Positions 18,894 to 26,947 of a DNA stretch of 64,000 nt are shown here, piece after piece. Both the position numbers and the translations under genes were made by a program. The stretch spans positions 129,122-193,121 of the forward strand of contig UCKS01000007.1 of NCBI GenBank assembly GCA_900473045.1. Reading direction: 5' to 3'. Numbering within the stretch: position 1 is the stretch's first letter; every line of letters starts with the position of its first letter. This stretch comes from Hyphomicrobiales bacterium (GTDB lineage: Bacteria; Pseudomonadota; Alphaproteobacteria; Rhizobiales; Rhizobiaceae). The notes under the pieces are model-generated. The model saw only the letters and a program-made list of their open reading frames with translations. It was not told the origin of the DNA and did not search any database.

Positions 18894-19240
18894 TGCCGCG
18901 GGAGTTTCGTCCTGCACTTGGAGACATGCTTGACGCGATCACCGGTATCGAATGCGCGACTGCCGGCAAAACCTTCGAGAACTATCAGGGCGACTGGCTT
19001 TTGAAGCATGCCGTGCAGCGGGCCATTGAAATCATATCCGAAGCGAGCCGCGCCCTTCCTGAAGACGTCAAGGCAATCCGGCCGGAAGTACCTTGGCCGC
19101 AGGTTCGCACAATCGGCAACGTGCTTCGACACGAGTATCACGGATTGTCGGACAGGATTATCTGGGGCGTCGTAATCGACGAATTGCCTGCTTTGAAAGT
19201 GGCGATCCTGGCGTTGAACGAAAAACTCGGCTCGCCGTAA
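18893..19240 (+). CDS. hepT: HepT-like HEPN (DUF86) toxin
   Basis: All-helical HEPN/DUF86 protein of 115 aa, the RNase-toxin partner of the MntA upstream. The conserved end reads PWPQVRTIGNVLRHEYHG. The His and the Tyr that MntA modifies are present, but where many HepT proteins have Arg-Asn (R-x4-6-H) this one has Gly-Asn. This IGNxLRHEY variant may belong to a DUF86 subgroup with altered or lost RNase activity. ATG 18893 follows a TTG immediately upstream that is not needed. Confidence 0.85.
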   Translation: MPREFRPALGDMLDAITGIECATAGKTFENYQGDWLLKHAVQRAIEIISEASRALPEDVKAIRPEVPWPQVRTIGNVLRHEYHGLSDRIIWGVVIDELPALKVAILALNEKLGSP

Positions 19241-19328
19241 TCTCACCCGTCATACCGGCACCATGCTCTGATCAGAAGAGGGCAAAGTGCGGGGCTGCCC
19301 TTTTCCGATAGTCCCGCCGCCGGCATGC

Positions 19329-19694
19329 TTACCGTTTCCGTGCTTTTGCCACGTCATGAAACACCCGGCTGTCTTCCGGCGCCTCGTCACGCTCGGTCAT
19401 CCCATAGTCGCGGATGACGCTGGCGATGCGCAGCCGGTAGTCGGCGAAGGTGCCGTTGCGGCCGGCATGCTGGGCGGCGCGATGGTGTGGGCCGTTGCGC
19501 CACGTGGCGATCGCCGCCTCGTCGCGCCAGAATGACAGAGACAGGATCTTGCCCGGTATTTTCAGGCTTTCGAACCGCTCGATCGACAGGAAACCGTCGA
19601 TCTCGTTAAGCCGGGCGTGAAGTTGGGCTGCAAGATCGAGATAGTCACTGCGCCGGTCATCCGCGGGTGTTACCTCGAAAATGACGGCGATCAA
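19329..19694 (-). CDS. ABM (antibiotic biosynthesis monooxygenase) family protein
   Basis: Dimeric ferredoxin-like fold protein, 121 aa. MIAVIFEVTP, LHARLNEIDGFLSIERFES, ILSLSFWRDEAAIATWRNGPHH and the trailing RIASVIRDYGM fit the ABM family, whose members include heme-degrading and quinol monooxygenases. No catalytic set can be assigned here, so function is open. It overlaps the upstream NIPSNAP gene by four bases (ATGA), forming a two-gene operon. Confidence 0.82.
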   Translation of the reverse strand: MIAVIFEVTPADDRRSDYLDLAAQLHARLNEIDGFLSIERFESLKIPGKILSLSFWRDEAAIATWRNGPHHRAAQHAGRNGTFADYRLRIASVIRDYGMTERDEAPEDSRVFHDVAKARKR

Positions 19695-20020
19695 AACGTC
19701 ACACCTTTTGCATGTGGAGCCGATACGTTCTTGAGGAAAATCCGGTCCTCCTTGAGGATGAACCGTTCCTTCTTCGCGAACTGATAGTTTTCGATACCGA
19801 GTGGATCGGCGGCAAGCCGTGCGCGGTAGGCTTCGTAGGCGGCGAGGCTCTCGATGTGATAGGCGGCATAGGCTGTGGTGGCCGAGCCCTCGTGGGGGGC
19901 GAAATAGCCGATCAGGTCGGCGCCGTTGCGCGGGATCGCCTGGCCCCAGTTGCGGGCATAAGTGGCAAATTCCTCGCGCTTGAACGGATCGATTTCGTAG
20001 CGGATGAAACAGGTGATCAT
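19691..20020 (-). CDS. NIPSNAP family protein
   Basis: NIPSNAP-type dimeric alpha/beta-barrel protein, 109 aa, from ATG 20020 with GGAGAG upstream: MITCFIRYEIDPFKREEFATYARNWG, LIGYFAPHEGSATTAYAAYHIES and YEAYRARLAADP are typical. These proteins are small oxygenase-like or regulatory; no substrate is known. Coupled to the ABM gene by ATGA overlap and divergent from an ArsR-type regulator about 120 bases away that probably controls both. Confidence 0.85.
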   Translation of the reverse strand: MITCFIRYEIDPFKREEFATYARNWGQAIPRNGADLIGYFAPHEGSATTAYAAYHIESLAAYEAYRARLAADPLGIENYQFAKKERFILKEDRIFLKNVSAPHAKGVTF

Positions 20021-20138
20021 GGGGCTCTCCTTTGTTTGCGGATACTCCCCTTGTGCCATTTTACAGCGGCGCGATGCTTCGATGACGATCGAAGTATCAG
20101 TCCTTGCCGAGGGCAAGCGTCGCGGTTACCATCCCGGC

Positions 20139-20867
20139 ATGAAGGAAGGTCCAGACATTGCTCTCATCGGATCGCTGATCGGCGATCCCGCCCGCGCCAA
20201 CATGCTGACCGCGCTGACCGCCGGCAAGGCACTGACGGCGACGGAGCTTGCCGGAACGGCGGGCATTACCCTGCAGACCGCCAGTTCGCACCTGTCAAAG
20301 CTCGAGGCCGGCGGCCTGATCGCGCAACGCAAGCAGGGGCGCCACCGCTATTTCACCCTTGCCGACGACGATGTCGGACTGATGATCGAGGGCCTGATGG
20401 GCTTTGCCGCCTATCGCGGCTTCACCCGCCATCGCACCGGCCCCAAGGACCCGGCGCTGCGAAAGGCGCGCGTCTGCTACAATCACCTGGCGGGTGATTA
20501 TGGCGTCCGCATGCTCGATAGCCTCATCGCCGAAGAGGTGATCTCCGGTGCCGGCGACACGCTGCAGCTGACGGCGTCCGGTACTGACAAGATGACCGCG
20601 CTCGGCATCGATCTTCCCGCATTGACGCGACTACGCCGTCCGGTCTGCCGGACATGTCTCGACTGGAGCGAACGCCGCTCGCATCTGGCCGGTTCGCTCG
20701 GACAAGCCTTGCTGAGCCTGTTTCTCGACAAGGGCTGGGCCAGGCGCGAACCTGACAGCCGCGCCATCCGCTTCACCGGCACCGGCGAGACGGAATTCGC
20801 CAAACTCTTCCCCCTGCCCGCCCCATCAACGGTCGAGCCGCGCCACCAGCACACCGTCGAAGCCTGA
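20139..20867 (+). CDS. ArsR-type winged-helix regulator
   Basis: DNA-binding repressor of about 242 aa from ATG 20139. An N-terminal winged helix (IGDPARANMLTALTAGKALTATELAGTAGITLQTASSHLSKLE) is followed by a long C-terminal region containing RRPVCRTCLDWSERRSHLAGSLG, a mix seen in a rhizobial ArsR subgroup. A longer frame to ATG 20082 exists but lacks a ribosome site. Being divergent from the NIPSNAP/ABM pair suggests that pair is its target; the ligand is unknown, and the Cys-x2-Cys could sense metal or redox. Confidence 0.82.
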   Translation: MKEGPDIALIGSLIGDPARANMLTALTAGKALTATELAGTAGITLQTASSHLSKLEAGGLIAQRKQGRHRYFTLADDDVGLMIEGLMGFAAYRGFTRHRTGPKDPALRKARVCYNHLAGDYGVRMLDSLIAEEVISGAGDTLQLTASGTDKMTALGIDLPALTRLRRPVCRTCLDWSERRSHLAGSLGQALLSLFLDKGWARREPDSRAIRFTGTGETEFAKLFPLPAPSTVEPRHQHTVEA

Positions 20868-20947
20868 GCAGAAAGCCCGCCGCCGGGCATGGATTTTGCA
20901 GCAAGGCTGCTATAGGTCGGGTCAATCCTGTTTAGCGAATACGGCCC

Positions 20948-22162
20948 ATGACATCCCCAACCAGTTTCCACGAACGCATCATCCTCTATGCCTGCCTGAC
21001 CTCGCTGACCTCCATCAGCATCGATGCGCTGTTGCCGGGGCTGCGCCAGATCGGCGCCGATGTCGGGGCAGCACCGCCACTCTCCACCCAGCACATCATC
21101 TCGCTGTTCATCCTCGGCATGGCGTGCGGAGAACTGTTGCTCGGGCCGCTGTCAGATGCGCTGGGACGAAAGAAGGCCCTTGTTCTCGGCCTCTGCGTCT
21201 ATGCGCTTGGGACGGTGATCGCCATGACCGCCGGATCGCTCGAAATGGTGATCCTCGGCCGGTTTGTTCAGGGGGTCGGCGTCTCCGGCCCGAAGATCGC
21301 CACACGGGCGATGATCCGCGACCAGTTCGAAGGCGATGCGATGGCCCGCGTCATGTCGTTCATGTTCACGCTGTTCATTCTCGTACCGATGCTGGCGCCG
21401 GCCTTAGCGCAGGGCATCATCGCTGTTGGCGGCTGGCGCAGTGTCTTTGCTGTCTATCTCGCGGTGGCAGGCCTTCTCGGCGTCTGGCTGGTGATGCGGC
21501 AACCGGAAACACTGCCGCCTGCCAAGCGCATTCCGTTTCGCCCCCGGCTGCTCGCGTTGAATGGATGGCGCATCCTGTCGAACCGGCGGGTGACGCTGCT
21601 GATCGTAGCGACCGGGCTCGTCTTCGGCGCACAGCTCGTCTATCTCAGCACCGCCGCTGACCTATTCTTCGATGCCTATGGGATAAAGGAAACCTTCCCG
21701 TTCTATTTTGCGGCTCTCGCCACCGGGATCGGGCTTGCCTCGTTCCTCAACGCCAAACTGGTGCAACGCTTCGGTTCGGACGCCATGGCGCGCTGCGGCT
21801 TTGCCGGGCTCGCAACAGCGGGTTTGATGATGCTGGCGGCATCCGGGTTCTGGACCGGGCGGCCGCCGCTGCCCGTACTGATGGCGCTCGCCTTTTCGGC
21901 ATTCTTTGCGATCGGCGTGCTGTTCGGCAACCTCAACGCCATGGCCATGCGCTCGCTTGGACAGGTTGCGGGGCTCGGCGCATCCTTGATCGCCTCCGGA
22001 TCAAGTCTGATTGCCACCCTGTTTGCGATCACTCTTGGCGCGTTTTATGACGGCACGACGCTGACGCTATCGGCAGGCTTCCTCGTCGCCGGCGTCAGTG
22101 CGCTGGTGCTGGCCGAGCTCGCAGCGCGGGGAGACGCTGCGCCGGTCGAGGCTGTACGATAG
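20948..22162 (+). CDS. Bcr/CflA-type MFS drug efflux transporter
   Basis: Inner-membrane proton-driven exporter of the major facilitator superfamily, 404 aa with about 12 hydrophobic helices. The motif between helices 2 and 3 reads GPLSDALGRKKALVLG, and the helix-5 region has RVMSFMFTLFILVPMLAPALAQ, both typical of the Bcr/CflA drug-resistance branch. Substrate not predictable. It follows the ArsR regulator on the same strand by 80 bases and may be co-regulated. Confidence 0.88.
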   Translation: MTSPTSFHERIILYACLTSLTSISIDALLPGLRQIGADVGAAPPLSTQHIISLFILGMACGELLLGPLSDALGRKKALVLGLCVYALGTVIAMTAGSLEMVILGRFVQGVGVSGPKIATRAMIRDQFEGDAMARVMSFMFTLFILVPMLAPALAQGIIAVGGWRSVFAVYLAVAGLLGVWLVMRQPETLPPAKRIPFRPRLLALNGWRILSNRRVTLLIVATGLVFGAQLVYLSTAADLFFDAYGIKETFPFYFAALATGIGLASFLNAKLVQRFGSDAMARCGFAGLATAGLMMLAASGFWTGRPPLPVLMALAFSAFFAIGVLFGNLNAMAMRSLGQVAGLGASLIASGSSLIATLFAITLGAFYDGTTLTLSAGFLVAGVSALVLAELAARGDAAPVEAVR

Positions 22163-22240
22163 GCGGCCCGCAAGAACTCGAGGCGGTTTCTCATGATCTC
22201 TGGTTACCATGGACCATGGCATTGCTGCTCGATTTAGCCT

Positions 22241-22687
22241 TCAGCCTTGCGCTGGCTGACAACCGCGCGGTTCAACGAGCACACCGTCGAAGCCTGACGC
22301 TGCAATACCGGTGCAGAGCGGCGACCATTCGCAACGCTGGCAGGCTTCGCGGATCGAGCCGTCGCCGAATGCCGCGCGCATCCGCTGCAGGAAGGTCACA
22401 TTGAGCCAGATCGATGCACCCGGACCGGCCGCTGCCGCGAGCAAAGCCTCGACTGCTTTACTCGCCTTGATATCGCGATCAGCCACACTCTCGTTCAGAC
22501 AGTACATATCCGCCTCACCCAGCATCGGCGCACAGATGTCGTCCGGCCCCTCGACCACCAGAATATCCTCGCCTGCAGAAAGACGGGCGGCGATGCGGAT
22601 GTAATTTTCGGTGAACGCTTCAGTGTATCCCTTGCCGACGAAGGTCAGCATGCAGAGCAGATGATGCGGGCGCAGACGGACGGTCAT
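22241..22687 (-). CDS. DUF1284 family protein
   Basis: Cytosolic protein of 148 aa from ATG 22687 (MTVRLRPHHLLCMLTFVGKG), the usual start of DUF1284. Several cysteines are spread through it (HHLLCML, DDICAPM, DMYCLNE, EACQRCEWSPLCTG). The C-terminal C-x2-C-x5-C cluster suggests a metal or iron-sulfur site. No function is known to me. It converges with the MFS gene and sits beside the aldo/keto reductase on the same strand. Confidence 0.8.
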   Translation of the reverse strand: MTVRLRPHHLLCMLTFVGKGYTEAFTENYIRIAARLSAGEDILVVEGPDDICAPMLGEADMYCLNESVADRDIKASKAVEALLAAAAGPGASIWLNVTFLQRMRAAFGDGSIREACQRCEWSPLCTGIAASGFDGVLVEPRGCQPAQG

Positions 22688-22820
22688 GTGGGCCTTGGCA
22701 GGGTCAAAATCCGGTTTTAACCGGCAATACCGCCAACGGCAACCGATGGCCCACAGTCTTCCAGTCTGGCGATCCACTACGCCACTGCTGAAAGACTGGC
22801 GCAGTGGATTTTGGGGGCCG

Positions 22821-23696
22821 TCAGGCGGTGATGCTGCCTACCTGATCCAGTTCCCGGACAGCAGCATCCGGCAGCACCAGTTCCGCTGCGGCAAGGTTTT
22901 CGCGGAGATGGCCGACGGATGAGGTGCCGGGAATGAGCAGGATGTTCGGCGAGCGCCGCAGCAGCCAAGCGAGCGCCACCTGCATCGGGGTCGCGTCGAG
23001 GCGTGTTGCGACATCCGACAGCGTCGACGACTGCAGCGGGCTGAAGCCGCCGAGCGGGAAGAACGGCACATAGGCGATGCCGTCACGGGCAAGATCGCCG
23101 ATCAGGGCATCGTCATCGCGATGGGCCAGATTATACTGGTTCTGGACGCAGACGATCTTGGCGATGCCACGTCCCTCGGCGATCTGCGTCGCGGTGGCGT
23201 TGCTGAGCCCGATATGACGGATCAGGCCTTGCCGCTGCAGGTCCGCGAGCACGGTGAGAGGGGCTTCCAGCGATCCTTCGGCCGGGCCGTGCACGCTGAA
23301 CATCAGGCGAAGATTGACGACATCGATGACATCCAGGCCCAGATTGCGCAGATTGTCGTGAATGGCGCTCGTCAGTTCTTCGCGGGAGAAAGCCGGTATC
23401 CATGACTTATCCGCGCCGCGCCGCGCGCCGACCTTGGTGACGATGACCAGATCCTCACTATACGGATGCAGCGCTTCGCGGATAAGCGTGTTGGTGACAT
23501 GCGGGCCGTAGAAATCGCTGGTGTCGATATGATCAACCCCGCTTTCCACAGCCTCGCGCAGCACGGCGAGCGCCGCATCATGATCCTTCGGCGGCCCGAA
23601 GACACCAGGGCCTGAAAGTTGCATGGCGCCGTAGCCGAGCCTTTTGACCTTGCGGTCGCCGAGGGTGAACGTACCGGATGGATCGAGAGATGACAT
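22821..23696 (-). CDS. aldo/keto reductase
   Basis: NADPH-dependent oxidoreductase, 291 aa. The catalytic tetrad is visible as Asp/Tyr in VDHIDTSDFYGPH and Lys in LVIVTKVGARRG, while the usual His position lies in the VNLRLMF region without a clear His. The C-terminal NADPH site has IPGTSSVGHLRENL. Start ATG 23696 (MSSLDPSG); the frame remains open much further upstream only because it runs antisense to the LysR gene. It is divergent from that LysR regulator, its probable controller. Confidence 0.9.
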   Translation of the reverse strand: MSSLDPSGTFTLGDRKVKRLGYGAMQLSGPGVFGPPKDHDAALAVLREAVESGVDHIDTSDFYGPHVTNTLIREALHPYSEDLVIVTKVGARRGADKSWIPAFSREELTSAIHDNLRNLGLDVIDVVNLRLMFSVHGPAEGSLEAPLTVLADLQRQGLIRHIGLSNATATQIAEGRGIAKIVCVQNQYNLAHRDDDALIGDLARDGIAYVPFFPLGGFSPLQSSTLSDVATRLDATPMQVALAWLLRRSPNILLIPGTSSVGHLRENLAAAELVLPDAAVRELDQVGSITA

Positions 23697-23792
23697 GATC
23701 TTGTTCCTTTCAAGAGACGACCTCAAGATAGGCGTTGTCGGGGCGCCTGAAAACGGGGCATAATCCGCACAGCGTGTGCGGCATGGCGAACA

Positions 23793-24704
23793 ATGAAGAC
23801 CGATCTGGGTGATCTGAATGCGTTTGTGGCGGTGGCGCGCGCCGGTGGCTTTCGCGAGGGCGCGCGCATGAATGGCAGCAGCGCCTCCTTTCTCAGCGAA
23901 GCGGTGCGACGCCTGGAGGCGCAACTGGGCGTCAGGCTGCTCAACCGGACGACACGAAGCGTGGTTCCGACCGAAGCCGGCAAGGGCTTGCTGGAGCGGC
24001 TGGGTCCGGCCTTGACCGAGGTGGAGGCGGCGCTTGACGTGGTCAACGGCTTCCGCGACCGGCCGGCCGGCACCTTGCGCCTGAATGTGCCGGTCAGCGC
24101 GGCGCGGCTGGTGCTGCCGGCGATCATACCGCCGTTCCTGGCTGCCTATCCCGACATAAGGCTGGAGATCGTCACCGACGACAGCTTTGTCGATGTGCTT
24201 GCGGCAGGCTGCGATGCCGGCATCCGCTACGATGAACGGCTGGAGCAGGACATGATCGCGGTGCCGATCGGGCCGCGTGTCCAGCGCTTTGCCACCGCAG
24301 CCTCCCCCGCCTATCTCGACCGCCGTGGCCGGCCCCAGCATCCGCGTGAACTGCTCGTCCATGCCTGTCTGCTCGGCCGATTTGCCAGCGGCAGGACGAC
24401 GGCACCGTGGGAATACGAGCTGGATGGCGAGGTGGTGCGGGTCGATCCCGTCGGGCCGCTGATCGTCAGCGTCGGCGGATCGATCGATCTGGCCGTCGAT
24501 GCCGCGATTGCCGGAACAGGCCTCATTTCCCTGTTCGAGGACTGGCTGCGCCCGCATCTGGACACAGGCGCGCTGGAACCCGTTCTTGAACCCTGGTGGC
24601 AATCCTTCCCGGGACCGTTCCTCTACTATCCCGGGCGGCGGCTGGTGCCCGCACCGCTCAGGGCCTTCATCGACTTCGTCAAGGTGTTGGCGAACCAGAC
24701 CTGA
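23793..24704 (+). CDS. LysR-family transcriptional regulator
   Basis: 303 aa. N-terminal winged helix (DLNAFVAVARAGGFREGARMNGSSASFLSEAVRRLEAQLGVRLL) and a C-terminal periplasmic-binding-like effector domain. Divergent from the aldo/keto reductase with a 96-base gap, the classic arrangement for a LysR regulator controlling its neighbour. Effector unknown. Confidence 0.92.
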   Translation: MKTDLGDLNAFVAVARAGGFREGARMNGSSASFLSEAVRRLEAQLGVRLLNRTTRSVVPTEAGKGLLERLGPALTEVEAALDVVNGFRDRPAGTLRLNVPVSAARLVLPAIIPPFLAAYPDIRLEIVTDDSFVDVLAAGCDAGIRYDERLEQDMIAVPIGPRVQRFATAASPAYLDRRGRPQHPRELLVHACLLGRFASGRTTAPWEYELDGEVVRVDPVGPLIVSVGGSIDLAVDAAIAGTGLISLFEDWLRPHLDTGALEPVLEPWWQSFPGPFLYYPGRRLVPAPLRAFIDFVKVLANQT

Positions 24705-24722
24705 CGCTGACTGCGAAGTCCT

Positions 24723-24740
24723 ACCCTTCATTTGAAGGGT
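24723..24740 (+). terminator. short hairpin after the LysR gene
   Basis: ACCCTTC / GAAGGGT with a 4-nt loop, 19 bases after the stop; a weak terminator candidate without a clear T-run. Confidence 0.4.
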
Positions 24741-24850
24741 GAATTCGGATCATTCCGCATCTCGCGCATAGCAACTACCCACTCCGCGCGGTTGAGCTTT
24801 TGGCAGGCATCGTGTAAACGGCCAGCATCTCCCCGAAGGATTATCCCGGC

Positions 24851-25546
24851 ATGACCAGCATTGATCTCATCATCTTCGACTGCGACGGCGTTCTCGTCGA
24901 TTCGGAAATCATCGCCAGCGAAGTCGAAGCCGAGCTTCTAACGGAATCGGGCTATCCGATCAGCACCGAGGAAATGGCCGAGCGCTTTGCCGGAATGACC
25001 TGGCACAACACGCTGCTGGCCATCGAGAAGGAAGCCGACATCCCGTTTTCGGCCTCGATGCTGAGCAAGGTCGAAACCATTCTCGACAAGCGGCTGGCAA
25101 ACGACCTCAACATTATCGACGGCGTCAAGCCGATGCTGGCGCAACTGACGCTGCCGCATGGCATCTGCTCGAACTCGACATCGGCCAGGCTTGCCTCGAT
25201 GCTCTCCAAGGTCGGTATCAAGGATCATTTCGGCAAGCATATCTATTCGGCCCGCGATCTCGGCGAAGACAAGGTCAAGCCGAAGCCGGACATCTTTCTG
25301 CACGGTGCTAAACAGTTCGGCGTGCATCCGTCGCGCGTTCTGGTGATCGAGGATTCCGTCCACGGCATCCACGGCGCCATCGCCGCCGGCATGCGCGTCG
25401 TCGGCTTCACCGGCGCATCGCACACCTATCCCTCGCATGCCGACAAGCTGACCGAAGCCGGTGCCGAAACGGTGATTTCACGCATGAGCGCGCTGCCCGG
25501 CGTCATCGCGGCGCTGTCGGAATGGTCGGAAACACTGACGGCTTAA
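24851..25546 (+). CDS. HAD-family phosphatase (beta-phosphoglucomutase-like)
   Basis: 231 aa HAD-IA enzyme with all four motifs: IIFDCDGVLVDSE at the start, GICSNSTS (motif II), KVKPKPDIF (motif III Lys) and LVIEDSVHGIHGAIAAGM (motif IV). This variant is close to phosphoglycolate phosphatase and sugar-phosphate phosphatases; substrate unassigned. It stands alone. Confidence 0.88.
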   Translation: MTSIDLIIFDCDGVLVDSEIIASEVEAELLTESGYPISTEEMAERFAGMTWHNTLLAIEKEADIPFSASMLSKVETILDKRLANDLNIIDGVKPMLAQLTLPHGICSNSTSARLASMLSKVGIKDHFGKHIYSARDLGEDKVKPKPDIFLHGAKQFGVHPSRVLVIEDSVHGIHGAIAAGMRVVGFTGASHTYPSHADKLTEAGAETVISRMSALPGVIAALSEWSETLTA

Positions 25547-25591
25547 CGAATTTGAGTTGGTGTCTCAGCGAGAGCCGGCACCACCCGCCTC

Positions 25592-25621
25592 CGTCATCCT
25601 CGGGCTTGACCCGAGGATCCA
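25592..25621 (+). repeat. 30-bp inverted repeat, left end of the GIY-YIG unit
   Basis: Begins CGTCATCCTCGGG and contains a 7-bp hairpin (CCTCGGG/CCCGAGG). Its reverse complement occurs without mismatch at 25935-25964, so the pair brackets the GIY-YIG reading frame. A related variant is at 43337-43449. Confidence 0.9.
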
Positions 25622-25641
25622 CTCCCGAGCATCATTCTGCG

Positions 25642-25925
25642 ATGGCGGGCTATGTCTATATCATTACCAATCACAAGCGAGGTCGCTCTACATTGGCGTG
25701 ACCTCCGATCTCGAACGCCGTATTTTCGAGCATCGGGAAGCAGCTTCACCTGGCTTCGCCGCCAAATATGGCTGTAAGCAACTCGTCTGGTACGAGGAAC
25801 ACTTGTCAATCAGCACGGCGATCCAGCGCGAGAAATCACTCAAGCGGTGGTACCGACAGTGGAAGATCGAATTGATCGAGGTGATGAATCCCGAATGGCG
25901 GGATCTTTATCACGAGCTTTGGTAG
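25642..25925 (+). pseudogene. GIY-YIG nuclease-like gene with a one-base frameshift
   Basis: Translated in two frames this is one GIY-YIG domain. The ATG at 25642 gives MAGYVYIITNHKRG, the family N-terminus with the first catalytic Tyr, but then runs into a stop after about 19 codons. The next frame supplies SLYIGVTSDLERRIFEHREA, QLVWYEEH, AIQREKSLKRW and NPEWRDLYHELW, the rest of the family. One missing base after about 25682 joins them exactly. The downstream frame could start at 25557 only inside the flanking repeat. Recent decay or a sequence error are both possible. Confidence 0.82.
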
Positions 25926-25934
25926 GCTTGGGAT

Positions 25935-25964
25935 TGGATCCTCGGGTCAAGCCCGAGGATGACG
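25935..25964 (-). repeat. 30-bp inverted repeat, right end of the GIY-YIG unit
   Basis: Exact reverse complement (30 of 30) of 25592-25621, ten bases past the GIY-YIG stop codon. Confidence 0.9.
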
Positions 25965-26050
25965 AAGTGGTGTTTGCGTCTTCCCGATAAAAACAGCTGA
26001 AAAGCCGGCACAAAACCGCACCGGCTTTTCTCAATTAGGCAAAAAACCGC

Positions 26051-26605
26051 TTATTTCTTCTTCTTGGCCGCAGCCGGGCCTTCGTCGAAGCCGACATAGA
26101 TCTTGGCGAAGTCGCCGGCGCCGCCGGGGAGTGCGATGTTGGCTTTGGTGAAGATGAACTGGGCCGAGCCGGTGCCACTCTGGACATCGACCGGGTACTG
26201 CGTCAATTCCGAATAGAGCGTGTTCTTGCCGTCGGTCGCAGCAACGCGGATCGGCAGGTTGACGGTACCAGCACCTCCGGCCGGACCTGAAACGACCCGG
26301 CCCTGGACGACGACGGTCATTACCAGCTGGCTTTCGTTCTGGACGCACTGGCGCGTCGTATCGGCGAGCGACGCCTGGTAGACGATCTTGGTCGGATCAT
26401 CCTTGGCGCCCTTGGCGTAGGTCCGGTAGTTGGCGGTGCCGTCGAGCAGGTAAACCTGCGGGCAAGCGCCCTGGATGACGGCCGGTGTGGGTGCAGTGGC
26501 GCTGCCGCCTGCGTCGATCGCGCCGCCAGTGTCCGTTTTGTTGCAGCCCGCGATGACCACGAGAAGTGAAATTCCGAGAAGACGGATGGAAACTTTACCA
26601 AACAC
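26051..26605 (-). CDS. hypothetical lipoprotein, 184 aa
   Basis: Secreted lipoprotein of unknown role. From GTG 26605 (AGGGGG upstream) the N-terminus is hydrophobic and ends in lipobox VIAGC. A Gly/Ala/Thr-rich spacer follows, then a compact domain with cysteines in GACPQVYLLDG and TTRQCVQNES. The C-terminus ends in Ala and four Lys. The fold looks beta-rich; no family name comes to mind beyond conserved rhizobial lipoprotein. An alternative start lies at 26629. Confidence 0.72.
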   Translation of the reverse strand: MFGKVSIRLLGISLLVVIAGCNKTDTGGAIDAGGSATAPTPAVIQGACPQVYLLDGTANYRTYAKGAKDDPTKIVYQASLADTTRQCVQNESQLVMTVVVQGRVVSGPAGGAGTVNLPIRVAATDGKNTLYSELTQYPVDVQSGTGSAQFIFTKANIALPGGAGDFAKIYVGFDEGPAAAKKKK

Positions 26606-26947
26606 CTGACTTGACCCCCTGCCTTGCACAATGTGATGCCGCAGGCGTGACTGACCGTAAAATAAGGTATTTTTCGGTTTTCACCCCGGCAACTTGAGCC
26701 TTTCAAGACCCTTGGCGATGGTCTATAGCAGCGACGCATTGAAAAATCGATTGGAGTCTGATGCCGGAACGCCAATTTTTCAGGACCCACTGAATTGGCC
26801 GGTTACAGGCGAAAGTCCGATATTTCCGTCAGCTTTGCCAAGGGTTGACGCAAAAAGAACCGTGTTTCCCATGCGGTTCGAATAGGGTGCCAGTCAATTC
26901 CCGCCGCAGCGTCTGCGGCAGCAAACAGACGACGAAGGATGGTCACG
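26606..26947. other. intergenic promoter region between lipoprotein and thrC
   Basis: About 340 bases between divergent genes. I see TTGACG near 26845 that could be a -35 element for thrC, but no good -10 partner, and no leader-peptide or riboswitch structure. No gene recognised. Confidence 0.45.

Noticed and set aside
23697-24731. Upstream extension of the aldo/keto reductase frame to about 636 codons
   Set aside because: The extra part runs antisense through the LysR gene and across its promoter; MSSLDPSG at 23696 is the family start.
26868-26895. tRNA-like GGTTCGAAT motif upstream of thrC
   Set aside because: The flanking bases do not form a T-stem or acceptor stem, and no anticodon arm is present.
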